Below are positions 6,067-12,946 of a DNA stretch of 14,881 bases, one piece after another (the stretch's first letter is position 1; each line of letters starts with the position of its first letter). The stretch is from contig CAJGBW010000040.1 of the NCBI GenBank assembly GCA_904501835.1, positions 1-14,881 of the forward strand, given 5' to 3'. Origin of the DNA: an uncultured Bacteroidales bacterium. Its GTDB lineage: Bacteria; Bacteroidota; Bacteroidia; Bacteroidales; UBA932. The notes under the pieces are model-generated. The model did not search any database. It saw nothing but the letters and a program-made list of their open reading frames with translations, and was not told the DNA's origin. Position numbers and translations under genes: made by a program.

Positions 6067-6907
6067 TTTCTTCTTTTTTTACAGGTTTAACGGGGAAATT
6101 GACAGCTTGTATCGCCCCTGTAGGACAGGCTTCCACACATTTTTTACACAACTTACATTTGGTAAAATCGATATAAGCCAGGTTGTTAGCTACGTTAATA
6201 GCCTCGTGGGTACATTCCTTTGCACATTTTCCACAACCGATACAGGCAGCCTGACATGCCTTGCGGGCCACAGCGCCCTTTTCCTGGTTGATACAAGCCA
6301 CATACACGCGAATAGAGCGAGGGCCTTTGTTGCGAAGCTCTATCACCGATTTGGGGCAAGCCTTGACACAAGCGCCACAGGCCGTACATTTACTTTCATC
6401 CACCTCGGGAAGTCCGGTCTGCTCATTCATGGATAAGGCACCGAACTGACAGGCAGACACACAGTCTCCACAGCCCACACAACCCCAGGAGCAACCCGTA
6501 TCACCGCTATACAAAGCGCTCTTTACACGGCAAGACAGCTTTCCATCATACACATTGATCTTGGGACGAAGCTGACAGGAACCCTGACAACGCACGACAG
6601 CCACCATAGGGGCTTTAGCGACAACACTGATTCCCAGCACCTCACCCACTTTCTTCATCACCTCATTGCCACCCACAGGGCAGTAATTGCTATCCAGATT
6701 CCCCTTCTCTACACAAGATTGGGCAAAGGCTCGACAGCCGGCATAGCCGCAACCGCCACAATTGGCTCCAGGCAGACGGCTTTCAATCTCATCGATTCGG
6801 GCATCCTCCTCAACCTTAAATTTGGAAGCGACCACATACAAAATCATCGCCAACAAAGTGCCGAGTACAGTCACCAAAACGACAGTCCAAATAATAGTAC
6901 TTGACAT
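6053..6907 (-). CDS. rnfB: Rnf electron transport complex subunit RnfB (multi-cluster ferredoxin)
   Basis: RnfB is the membrane-anchored iron-sulfur subunit that meets soluble ferredoxin at the cytoplasmic face. One N-terminal membrane helix (about residues 5-26) is followed by the ISP-type cluster motif, with Cys 50, 53, 58 and 76. Four ferredoxin-type motifs follow, with Cys at 143/146/149/153, 174/177/180/184, 222/225/228/232 and 251/254/257/261. At 284 residues it is much longer than E. coli RsxB (about 190, two ferredoxin motifs) and resembles the longer form of anaerobes. It starts 2 bases after the RseC-like stop and overlaps rnfC by 14 bases. Confidence 0.96.
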   Translation of the reverse strand: MSSTIIWTVVLVTVLGTLLAMILYVVASKFKVEEDARIDEIESRLPGANCGGCGYAGCRAFAQSCVEKGNLDSNYCPVGGNEVMKKVGEVLGISVVAKAPMVAVVRCQGSCQLRPKINVYDGKLSCRVKSALYSGDTGCSWGCVGCGDCVSACQFGALSMNEQTGLPEVDESKCTACGACVKACPKSVIELRNKGPRSIRVYVACINQEKGAVARKACQAACIGCGKCAKECTHEAINVANNLAYIDFTKCKLCKKCVEACPTGAIQAVNFPVKPVKKEENGTN

Positions 6908-6909
6908 AA

Positions 6910-7191
6910 CTATTTTTTTAATTGATACTTCTTTTCAATTCGGCGGCGAAAAAGCCACAAAACAAAATAATACAACGCCAATACTCCCAATGCGATGCCC
7001 GCCGACCACCACTCGGATGAGAGGGTCTGCGACAAGGTCAATAATATAATAAGGAATAGGAGTAAAGGATATACGTAAGAGATACGCACTGCTTTCAGCG
7101 CCATCGAAGAAGAAACCTGACAAGTCTCTTCCATTTCACCTGCTTTGGAACAAAGGAATTTAGCTTGACACTGAGAACACCCGGTCTGCAT
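6910..7191 (-). CDS. Shortened RseC-like membrane protein (SoxR-reducing system family)
   Basis: RseC-family proteins are small inner-membrane proteins with a Cys-rich N-terminal part, often encoded next to rnf genes; in E. coli, RseC acts with Rsx in reducing SoxR. From the ATG at 7191 the product has 93 residues: Cys 5, 8, 14 and 24 (CSQC then C), SSSMALKAV at 27-35, and two membrane helices at about 37-54 and 62-82 with a basic tail. Usual members are near 135-140 residues. This one lacks the first beta strands before the Cys motif and most of the segment between the Cys motif and SSSMALKAV. The frame is open back to 7242, but that part only shadows the dnaB 3' end, so I chose 7191, 7 bases after the dnaB stop with AGAAG upstream. 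Placement just before rnfB supports the family call. Confidence 0.7.
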   Translation of the reverse strand: MQTGCSQCQAKFLCSKAGEMEETCQVSSSMALKAVRISYVYPLLLFLIILLTLSQTLSSEWWSAGIALGVLALYYFVLWLFRRRIEKKYQLKK

Positions 7192-7198
7192 GGCTCTT

Positions 7199-8785
7199 CT
7201 ATACAAAATTGGGGTCACCCATAGCGTCGCCGTCCATATCATCGATAGACATGGAGTTCATGCGTGATGCATATTCTATGGTCTCTTCGGCGGGAGAAGG
7301 CACAGCGGGAGAAGGCTCGTCCGGAATAAATCGCTCGAATTTGGCATCGCTGAAACGGGCCTCGGAGTCATGGAACACCAATTTCACATCTCCAATCTCA
7401 CCATTTCTGTGCTTGGCAATAATTAATTCCGTATCTCCTTTTACCACATTTTCTCCACCAAGACCTTGATAATCAGCACGATGGATAAACAAAACCATAT
7501 CTGCATCCTGCTCGATAGAACCGGATTCACGCAAGTCGCTCAACTGCGGACGATTGTTGCTTCTCTCGCGCTGAACCGCATTACGACTGAGCTGCGAAAG
7601 GGCGATGATAGGAATGTTCTCATCTTTGGCCGTCGCTTTCAAGGCACGGGATATGGCGGCAACCTCCTGCTCACGGAATCCACGAAGGTCGGGAGGTCCG
7701 GTCATCAACTGCAAATAATCCACAACAACCAACTGCACATTCTTCTGCTTAACCAATTTCTTGACCTTGCTACGGAATTCCGAAATCGGCAAAGAAGGGG
7801 TGTCATCTATATAAATAGGAGCGGCTGCCAAAGCGGCAATCGAATTCTCCAATTGTTTCCAATCTTCCTCCCTGAGTTTCTCACCACCCTTAATGGCTTT
7901 CGGGTTCAAATGAGATTCAGAGGTCATCAGACGTTTTACCAACTGTTTGGCAGGCATTTCCAAAGAGAACACAGCCACAGGACGATTGTGGTCAACTGCT
8001 GCGTTACGAGCCACATTCAAGGCAAAAGCAGTCTTACCCACAGAAGGACGGGCTGCTAAAATAATCAAATCCGAAGGTTGGAAACCCAAGGTAATATCAT
8101 CCAACGAAGGGAAACCGGACTCCACGCCACTATAACGACTGGTAGCGCTTTGAGCCTTTTCGATATCCATCATCGCCTCTTTGATAACCTCCGAGATATT
8201 CTGCACCTCTTTGGAAGTATTGTGATCCACCGCTTTGAAAATCTCATTTTGAGCCGTGGCAATCAAATCCTCCATATTGATATTGTCTCTATACGCGTCT
8301 GACAATACCTTCAAGGTGGCTGAAATCAATTCACGCTGAATAAATTTCTGCTGTACGATTTTGCAATAATACTCCAGGTCTGCACCGGGCACCATGCTAT
8401 CCGTCAATTCACCCAACCAGTCAAGGCCACCAATCTCATCCAGCGCCTTTACTTCGATTTTCTTTCCCCCATCTTTCCTTACCAGAATGGTAGAGCCCAA
8501 TTTCTGGGAAAGCGTCATCATGTCCACCGGATAGTGGGCATTATACAAATCTCTCGCCGCCTCAAACACGATTCGATGACGCTCATCGTAGAAAGCTTGG
8601 GGATTCGTCAAAATACCCAAAACCTCCTCGACACACTCGGAATCAAGCAACAATGCGGCAAGTACAGCCCTCTCAAAATCAAGAGCTTGGGGTGGAGTTT
8701 TACCCATCCCAAGCCCTGTTTCTTCTAAGTCGGGGGACTTTTTATTGCGTCCTACACCGGCTTTTTCGTATTTAGCCTGCGCCAT
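7199..8785 (-). CDS. dnaB: Replicative DNA helicase DnaB
   Basis: DnaB is the hexameric helicase that unwinds DNA at the replication fork and recruits primase. The 528-residue protein has the N-terminal DnaB domain from about residue 30 (PPQALDFERAVLAALLLD) and a linker. The RecA-like C-terminal domain shows Walker A ARPSVGKTA at 245-253, the catalytic Glu in SLEM at 274-277, Walker B VVVDYLQL at 353-360 and DLRESGSIEQDADMV at 417-431, which includes the arginine-finger region. A Lys-rich leader of about 30 residues precedes the domain, and an acidic, Ser/Pro-rich tail of about 40 residues follows it. I see no intein or insertion at the ATP-binding loop. The gene starts 3 bases after the zinc-ribbon gene and lies 7 bases before the RseC-like gene, so it is probably transcribed with rnf. 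Confidence 0.97.
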   Translation of the reverse strand: MAQAKYEKAGVGRNKKSPDLEETGLGMGKTPPQALDFERAVLAALLLDSECVEEVLGILTNPQAFYDERHRIVFEAARDLYNAHYPVDMMTLSQKLGSTILVRKDGGKKIEVKALDEIGGLDWLGELTDSMVPGADLEYYCKIVQQKFIQRELISATLKVLSDAYRDNINMEDLIATAQNEIFKAVDHNTSKEVQNISEVIKEAMMDIEKAQSATSRYSGVESGFPSLDDITLGFQPSDLIILAARPSVGKTAFALNVARNAAVDHNRPVAVFSLEMPAKQLVKRLMTSESHLNPKAIKGGEKLREEDWKQLENSIAALAAAPIYIDDTPSLPISEFRSKVKKLVKQKNVQLVVVDYLQLMTGPPDLRGFREQEVAAISRALKATAKDENIPIIALSQLSRNAVQRERSNNRPQLSDLRESGSIEQDADMVLFIHRADYQGLGGENVVKGDTELIIAKHRNGEIGDVKLVFHDSEARFSDAKFERFIPDEPSPAVPSPAEETIEYASRMNSMSIDDMDGDAMGDPNFV

Positions 8786-8788
8786 TGA

Positions 8789-9598
8789 CTATTCGTTTTC
8801 TGCGTTTACAAGAATACGACCACAGAATTCACAAATAACCAGTTTTTTACCAGAAGCGATGTCAATCAATCGCTGGGGAGAAATAATGTGCATACAACCG
8901 CCGCACGCTTTGCCCTCATAGACACCCACAACAGCCAGATGATTGCTGTTGCTCTCGCGGATACGGTCATAAGCCGTCATGGTACGCTCATCGATTTTCT
9001 TTGCGCAAGCCTCTCTCTTCTCTCTCAAAACCTCCTCTTCCTTTGCGGTAGATTCGATGATGGTCTCCAAATCATTCTTCTTGGCTGCCAAATCTTCCTC
9101 AACGATGGTTTTCTTGTCATTGGCGATCTCCAAACGCTCTTTCAAACTGGCAATCGTATTTTTAGCCTCGTCGATGCGCTTCTTGGCAATCAAGATAAGA
9201 AGTTCCTGATTTTCAATCTCTTTGTTGATTGCATCGTACTCACGGCTATTGGAAATCTGATTTTCCTGCTCTTTGTATTTCTCCAACATCGCCTCACCTT
9301 CCACGATAGCTGCCTTGTTATTGGCAATGCTTTCGGTCTGCTCATCAATCGCAAGATTGATATTGGCGATTTTACCATTGATCTGCTCCAATTCATTTTC
9401 CAAAGTCTCCACTTCGAGGGGCAATTCTCCACGAAGACGAACGATACGGTCAATGGCGGTATCCGTCAATTGAAGCTGATAAAGGGTATTGAGTTTTTCC
9501 GAAATAGTATCCGCTGAATCAGCAAATTTCTTACGGATAGACACGAAGGTTTCCCTTTTGTCAATAGGAGTTTCTACTGTTGTTGTCTTTTTAGCCAT
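8789..9598 (-). CDS. Coiled-coil protein with C-terminal C4 zinc ribbon (CT398/HP0958 type)
   Basis: The 269-residue protein has a long, highly charged coiled coil at about residues 35-210 and a C-terminal zinc ribbon with Cys 232, 235, 256 and 259 (CGGC and CEFC). This layout matches the zf-RING_7 family (Chlamydia CT398, Helicobacter HP0958). Members have been linked to sigma-54 stability and flagellar gene control, or to secretion. In Bacteroidetes the role is unknown, and I do not assign one. A poly-charged leader of about 35 residues precedes the coil. It is the first gene after a clear promoter (9630-9660) and is followed within 3 bases by dnaB. Confidence 0.85.
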   Translation of the reverse strand: MAKKTTTVETPIDKRETFVSIRKKFADSADTISEKLNTLYQLQLTDTAIDRIVRLRGELPLEVETLENELEQINGKIANINLAIDEQTESIANNKAAIVEGEAMLEKYKEQENQISNSREYDAINKEIENQELLILIAKKRIDEAKNTIASLKERLEIANDKKTIVEEDLAAKKNDLETIIESTAKEEEVLREKREACAKKIDERTMTAYDRIRESNSNHLAVVGVYEGKACGGCMHIISPQRLIDIASGKKLVICEFCGRILVNAENE

Positions 9599-9629
9599 AT
9601 TATTTTTGTTTATTATTTTCCGAGAACGG

Positions 9630-9660
9630 CAAAGTTATGAATTTTCACTTAATTCACAAA
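9630..9660 (-). promoter_or_regulatory. Bacteroidetes promoter for the zinc ribbon-dnaB-rseC-rnf unit
   Basis: On the minus strand TTTG (9657-9660) and TAACTTTG (9630-9637) are separated by 19 bases, an exact fit to the TTTG-N19-TAnnTTTG consensus. The -33 part lies in the last codons of the merR-type gene. Initiation near 9625 would leave a leader of about 27 bases before the ATG at 9598. Since every later gene down to rnfA is within 7 bases of the previous one, this is the only obvious promoter for nine genes. Confidence 0.7.
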
Positions 9661-9971
9661 GATTTTCTTACTTCCTGCAACTCACGTTTGATGGATTTGA
9701 GGGTTTCAATCACTTTGAGTTTGTGGGTCAATTGCTTACGATTGTTCAGAATTTGATCCTGTGCGCCATCCAAGGTCATCCCTTGTTCCTTAATCAGATA
9801 GTGCAATTCCCGCAAAATTTGGACTTCCTCTTCGGTGTAGAAGCGATTGCCTCGCTCACTTCGTTTGGGTGAGAGAAGACGAGAAAAATAGTTGGTCCAA
9901 TATCGAACCAGACTGACGCTTTCCTGTAAACCGGCAGCCACTTCTCCAATTGAGTAATACAGTTTTTTCAT
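9654..9971 (-). CDS. MerR-family transcriptional regulator (short)
   Basis: The 105-residue protein starts MKKLYYSIGEVAAGLQESVS and continues LVRYWTNYF and RGNRFYTEEEVQILRELHYLI. This is a MerR-type winged helix-turn-helix (about residues 4-72) with a short helical dimerisation tail and no effector-binding domain or metal-binding Cys. It should bind a promoter as a dimer; target and signal are unknown. It is the last gene of the alaS-to-merR run, 2 bases after the M23 gene. The next promoter begins in its 3' end, so it could act on the following operon, though nothing in the sequence proves this. Confidence 0.85.
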   Translation of the reverse strand: MKKLYYSIGEVAAGLQESVSLVRYWTNYFSRLLSPKRSERGNRFYTEEEVQILRELHYLIKEQGMTLDGAQDQILNNRKQLTHKLKVIETLKSIKRELQEVRKSL

Positions 9972-9973
9972 AT

Positions 9974-10933
9974 CTAATCCATTGAACGACCGGTACTGGT
10001 CGAAATAATTACCATATCCGCATACTCCCTCGGGCCCAAATCATGGAAGAAATAAGCCATGGGATCCAAAGTCAGGGTGTCACGGGATACCTCATAATGC
10101 AAATGAGGCGCAAAGGTATTTCCTGACATTCCCACCGTCGCGATGACCTGCCCTTTCTTTACACGCGCGCCACGACGCACCTTGATTTCCGACAAATGGG
10201 CATAACTGGTCTTGTAACCGCCCTCATGTTGCAGCACAATGACATTTCCCTGCGTCTTTCGTGAGTGTACAACATTGTGTACCACTCCGTCTGCGGCCGC
10301 CACCACCGGATCACCGGAGGCTGCCATCAGATCAATGCCATAATGCGTGGTGGGCACATGGGTAAAAGGACTCACTTTCATGCCTACACCTGCGCCGGTT
10401 CTCGCATAATTAAATCCGGACAGAGGCAATCGCATGGGGGGAGTTACAAAATCATCCTGTTGAGCCAAAGCATAAATTCGGCGGAAATCCGCTTCAATAT
10501 CTTGCGCGCGTTGCTGATTCTTCTGTATTTTCACGGCGGTCTGCGCCTCCATCGTTTCTTCTTTCAGACTATCGCTGACCGAAAGCAGGTTGATGCTGGC
10601 AATACGGGTATCAAAAGGAGCCGGGGTGTGAAAGACAGCCTCATACAATTGGTCATCCTTATACTCCAGTCCCGCCGTCACATCTTCCAGAATACCCACT
10701 TTACGCACCACATCATCGTAAATTTTCTCGTACGCACGATTTTCTTCTTTCAGACGTTTCTCCACATCGGTATCGATAATCAGAGAAAAGACGCCATAAT
10801 AGACCAAGGTCAAAGAAACGGTAATCAACAAGAATTTCATCACCATTTCTGTGACATCCAACAAGGAAAGCCCCTTCTCTTTCATCGTGAAGTCGCCGTC
10901 CAATTTATATTTTCTTCTCGGTCGAAGTTTCAT
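9974..10933 (-). CDS. Membrane-anchored M23-family peptidase (LytM domain), second of a tandem pair
   Basis: M23 peptidases are zinc endopeptidases that cut peptide cross-links of peptidoglycan, or act as regulators when zinc ligands are lost. The 319-residue protein has a short basic cytoplasmic start, one membrane helix (about 33-54), a helical stalk (about 55-160) and a C-terminal LytM domain. The zinc-site residues are present: H197 and D201 in HYGID, H246 in YAHLS, and H277 and H279 in HLHYEV. It is therefore expected to be an active enzyme in the periplasm, held to the inner membrane. The ATG overlaps the TGA of the preceding M23 gene (ATGA), which suggests coupled translation. Confidence 0.9.
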   Translation of the reverse strand: MKLRPRRKYKLDGDFTMKEKGLSLLDVTEMVMKFLLITVSLTLVYYGVFSLIIDTDVEKRLKEENRAYEKIYDDVVRKVGILEDVTAGLEYKDDQLYEAVFHTPAPFDTRIASINLLSVSDSLKEETMEAQTAVKIQKNQQRAQDIEADFRRIYALAQQDDFVTPPMRLPLSGFNYARTGAGVGMKVSPFTHVPTTHYGIDLMAASGDPVVAAADGVVHNVVHSRKTQGNVIVLQHEGGYKTSYAHLSEIKVRRGARVKKGQVIATVGMSGNTFAPHLHYEVSRDTLTLDPMAYFFHDLGPREYADMVIISTSTGRSMD

Positions 10934-11973
10934 TTCTTCTTTTCCCTTTTTCGTATGGTCTTTCTATCCTTATGAACGGGCTGAATCAAATCGGAAGACA
11001 TTCCCGTCTCTTCCTCGCGGGCTTTGATCATCTGCACATATTCATCCAAGGGGATTTGTATATCCATATAATTCATAGGATTCACAAAACGTCCTCGATA
11101 CATCACCTCGAAATGCAGGTGGGGTCCGGTCGATTTTCCGCTATTTCCGCTCAAGCCGATACAATCCCCGCGTTTTACGGACATGCCGGGTATCAGATTG
11201 ATGGTTTTCATATGGGCATAGCGCGTCTTGTAACCAAAACCATGATTAATGATTATGGAATTGCCATATCCATATAATTCACGTCTGACAAGTTCCACCG
11301 TACCATCGCCTACCGCATAGATAGGAGTATTGATATCCATGGCAAAATCAACGCCCTGATGCATTCTGCGCGTGTGGAACACAGGGTCACGGCGTATTCC
11401 GAAGGAACTTGAAATACGATAGCGCGAACCCGGATAAAAAGGAGGCACTGCGGGCACACAAGAGGCAATATCGCCACTACGTTTTGCCATCTGGTCCACC
11501 TCATCATAGGATTTGCTCTGCACAAAAGCCATCTTGGTGAGAAAATCCAATTTCTTCACAGAGGAAGCGAGCAGACCGGTATGGTCATTGGCAATCAGGT
11601 ATTCGTAACGATTGACACCTCCAATACCCGAATAACGCTCATCCTTACTGATTTCCGGCAGACCGAAAATAGCCCTGTAAACCCCGTCATCACGCAATTG
11701 CAGACTCTCCAAACGCTGCTGACAATCATCCATGCGCGTGTTCAGAATGCTCATTTGGGAGTTCCATTCCGCATTTTGCTTTTTCAAAATAATAGTCTTG
11801 GGTAATTCCTGCCCGAAAACTACGGTGTAAAGCCACAGATAGAAGAAAGAGACAGCGATACTGACAAAGAACATCAGACCCGCCATACGAAAACGCTCAC
11901 GCCAGGTTACAACACTCTCTCTGTAATCCAGCGTCAGGGGGTCAAAAATATATTCTTTGTTCTTCTTTCCCAT
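10930..11973 (-). CDS. Membrane-anchored M23-family peptidase (LytM domain), first of a tandem pair
   Basis: This is the longer M23 paralogue, 347 residues. A cytoplasmic N-terminus is followed by one membrane helix (about 33-53), a predicted coiled stalk (about 62-100) and a LytM domain with H205 and D209 in HQGVD, H254 in YAHMK, and H285 and H287 in HLHFEV. All zinc ligands are kept, so peptidoglycan endopeptidase activity is expected. The C-terminal tail is strongly basic (residues 336-347), where the next gene begins. The gene starts 1 base after the stop of the permease-formyltransferase ORF and overlaps the second M23 gene by 4 bases. The two copies differ in stalk and linker, so the duplication is old. 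Confidence 0.9.
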   Translation of the reverse strand: MGKKNKEYIFDPLTLDYRESVVTWRERFRMAGLMFFVSIAVSFFYLWLYTVVFGQELPKTIILKKQNAEWNSQMSILNTRMDDCQQRLESLQLRDDGVYRAIFGLPEISKDERYSGIGGVNRYEYLIANDHTGLLASSVKKLDFLTKMAFVQSKSYDEVDQMAKRSGDIASCVPAVPPFYPGSRYRISSSFGIRRDPVFHTRRMHQGVDFAMDINTPIYAVGDGTVELVRRELYGYGNSIIINHGFGYKTRYAHMKTINLIPGMSVKRGDCIGLSGNSGKSTGPHLHFEVMYRGRFVNPMNYMDIQIPLDEYVQMIKAREEETGMSSDLIQPVHKDRKTIRKREKKK

Positions 11974-11974
11974 T

Positions 11975-12946
11975 TTAGGACTTTCTTACGGCCTTATATT
12001 GTTCGGGATGATGGAAACCACGGAGGAAATCCTCCACCGCCATGCGTTTCTTTCCGGCAGATTGCAATTCCACAACATCTAACGCGCCATCTTCACAAGC
12101 GATAGACAAATAAGTCTTGCCATCTGTGAGTATGGTTCCCGGCTGAGCATGGCGTTCAAAATTCTTACGGGCGAAGAAAATCTTGACGGGCACACAACTA
12201 CCATCTTCCTTTTCAAAAGTCGTGAAAGCAGACGGATAGGGGCTCAAACCGCGAATCAGGTTGTACAATGCCTCCACAGATGAATTCCAATTGATATCAC
12301 ACAACTCTCGTGTCAATTTAGGAGCGGGTTTAAGCACCTCGGCACCCTGGATAAAGCTCTTCTGCAAACGCATTTCAATATCGTTATCCAACAATCCTTC
12401 AACCGTTTGCAAGACAAGCTGCGAGCCGATGGTCATCAATTTATCATGCAAAGTTCCGGCTGTATCTTCCGGCTCGATACGACAATTCTCACGCATCATA
12501 ATATAACCGGTATCCATACCCTCATCGATCTTGAAAGTCGTAACACCTGTCATGTTCTCCCCATTGATTAACGCCCAGTTGATAGGAGCGGCACCACGGT
12601 ATTGGGGTAAGAGGGCTGCATGGAGATTAAAGGTGCCCAGACGCGGGATTTCCCACACCACCTTGGGCAACATACGGAAAGCCACCACCACCGCCAAATC
12701 CGGTTTCCATGCCTTGTAGGCATTGATAAATTCTTCATCCTTCAAAGAAAGGGGCTGCAAAAGAGGCAAACCATGCTCTTTCGCAAATTTCTTCACGGCA
12801 CTTTCGCCCACTTTCATTCCACGCCCCAGCGGCTTGTCTGCCACCGTTACCACGCCTACGACATGATAACCTGCATCCAACAAAGCTTTCAAGGGAGCCA
12901 CGGCAAAATCGGGCGTACCCATATATACGATTCTTGTTCGAGACAT
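11975..12946 (-). other. fmt: Formyltransferase (Fmt) part of the fused ORF, possible independent translation start
   Basis: From the internal ATG at 12946 the frame encodes 323 residues that match a complete methionyl-tRNA formyltransferase, the enzyme that formylates initiator Met-tRNA using 10-formyl-tetrahydrofolate. The N-terminal Rossmann-like catalytic domain holds N107, H109 and D145, and the C-terminal domain starts near the KPAPKLTRELCDINW segment. If translation restarts here, cells would make soluble Fmt as well as the fusion. This is a sub-feature of the preceding ORF and not a further gene in a different frame. Confidence 0.6.

Noticed and set aside
4993..6090. Rightward ORF of 365 codons
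   Set aside because: It lies wholly antisense to rnfC, which has full family motifs. Its product has no recognisable domain and an odd His, Arg, Thr and Gln-rich make-up typical of a shadow frame.
7192..7242. Longer start of the RseC-like gene at 7242
   Set aside because: The added codons only read the dnaB 3' end in another frame and do not resemble the N-terminal strands of the family. The ATG at 7191 directly follows the dnaB stop.
8888..9517. Rightward ORF of 209 codons with hydrophobic segments
   Set aside because: The hydrophobic runs come from reading the complementary strand of the Glu/Lys-rich coiled-coil gene. It is not an independent membrane protein.
10265..10975. Rightward ORF of 236 codons
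   Set aside because: It is antisense to both M23 genes, crosses their junction, and shows no family features.
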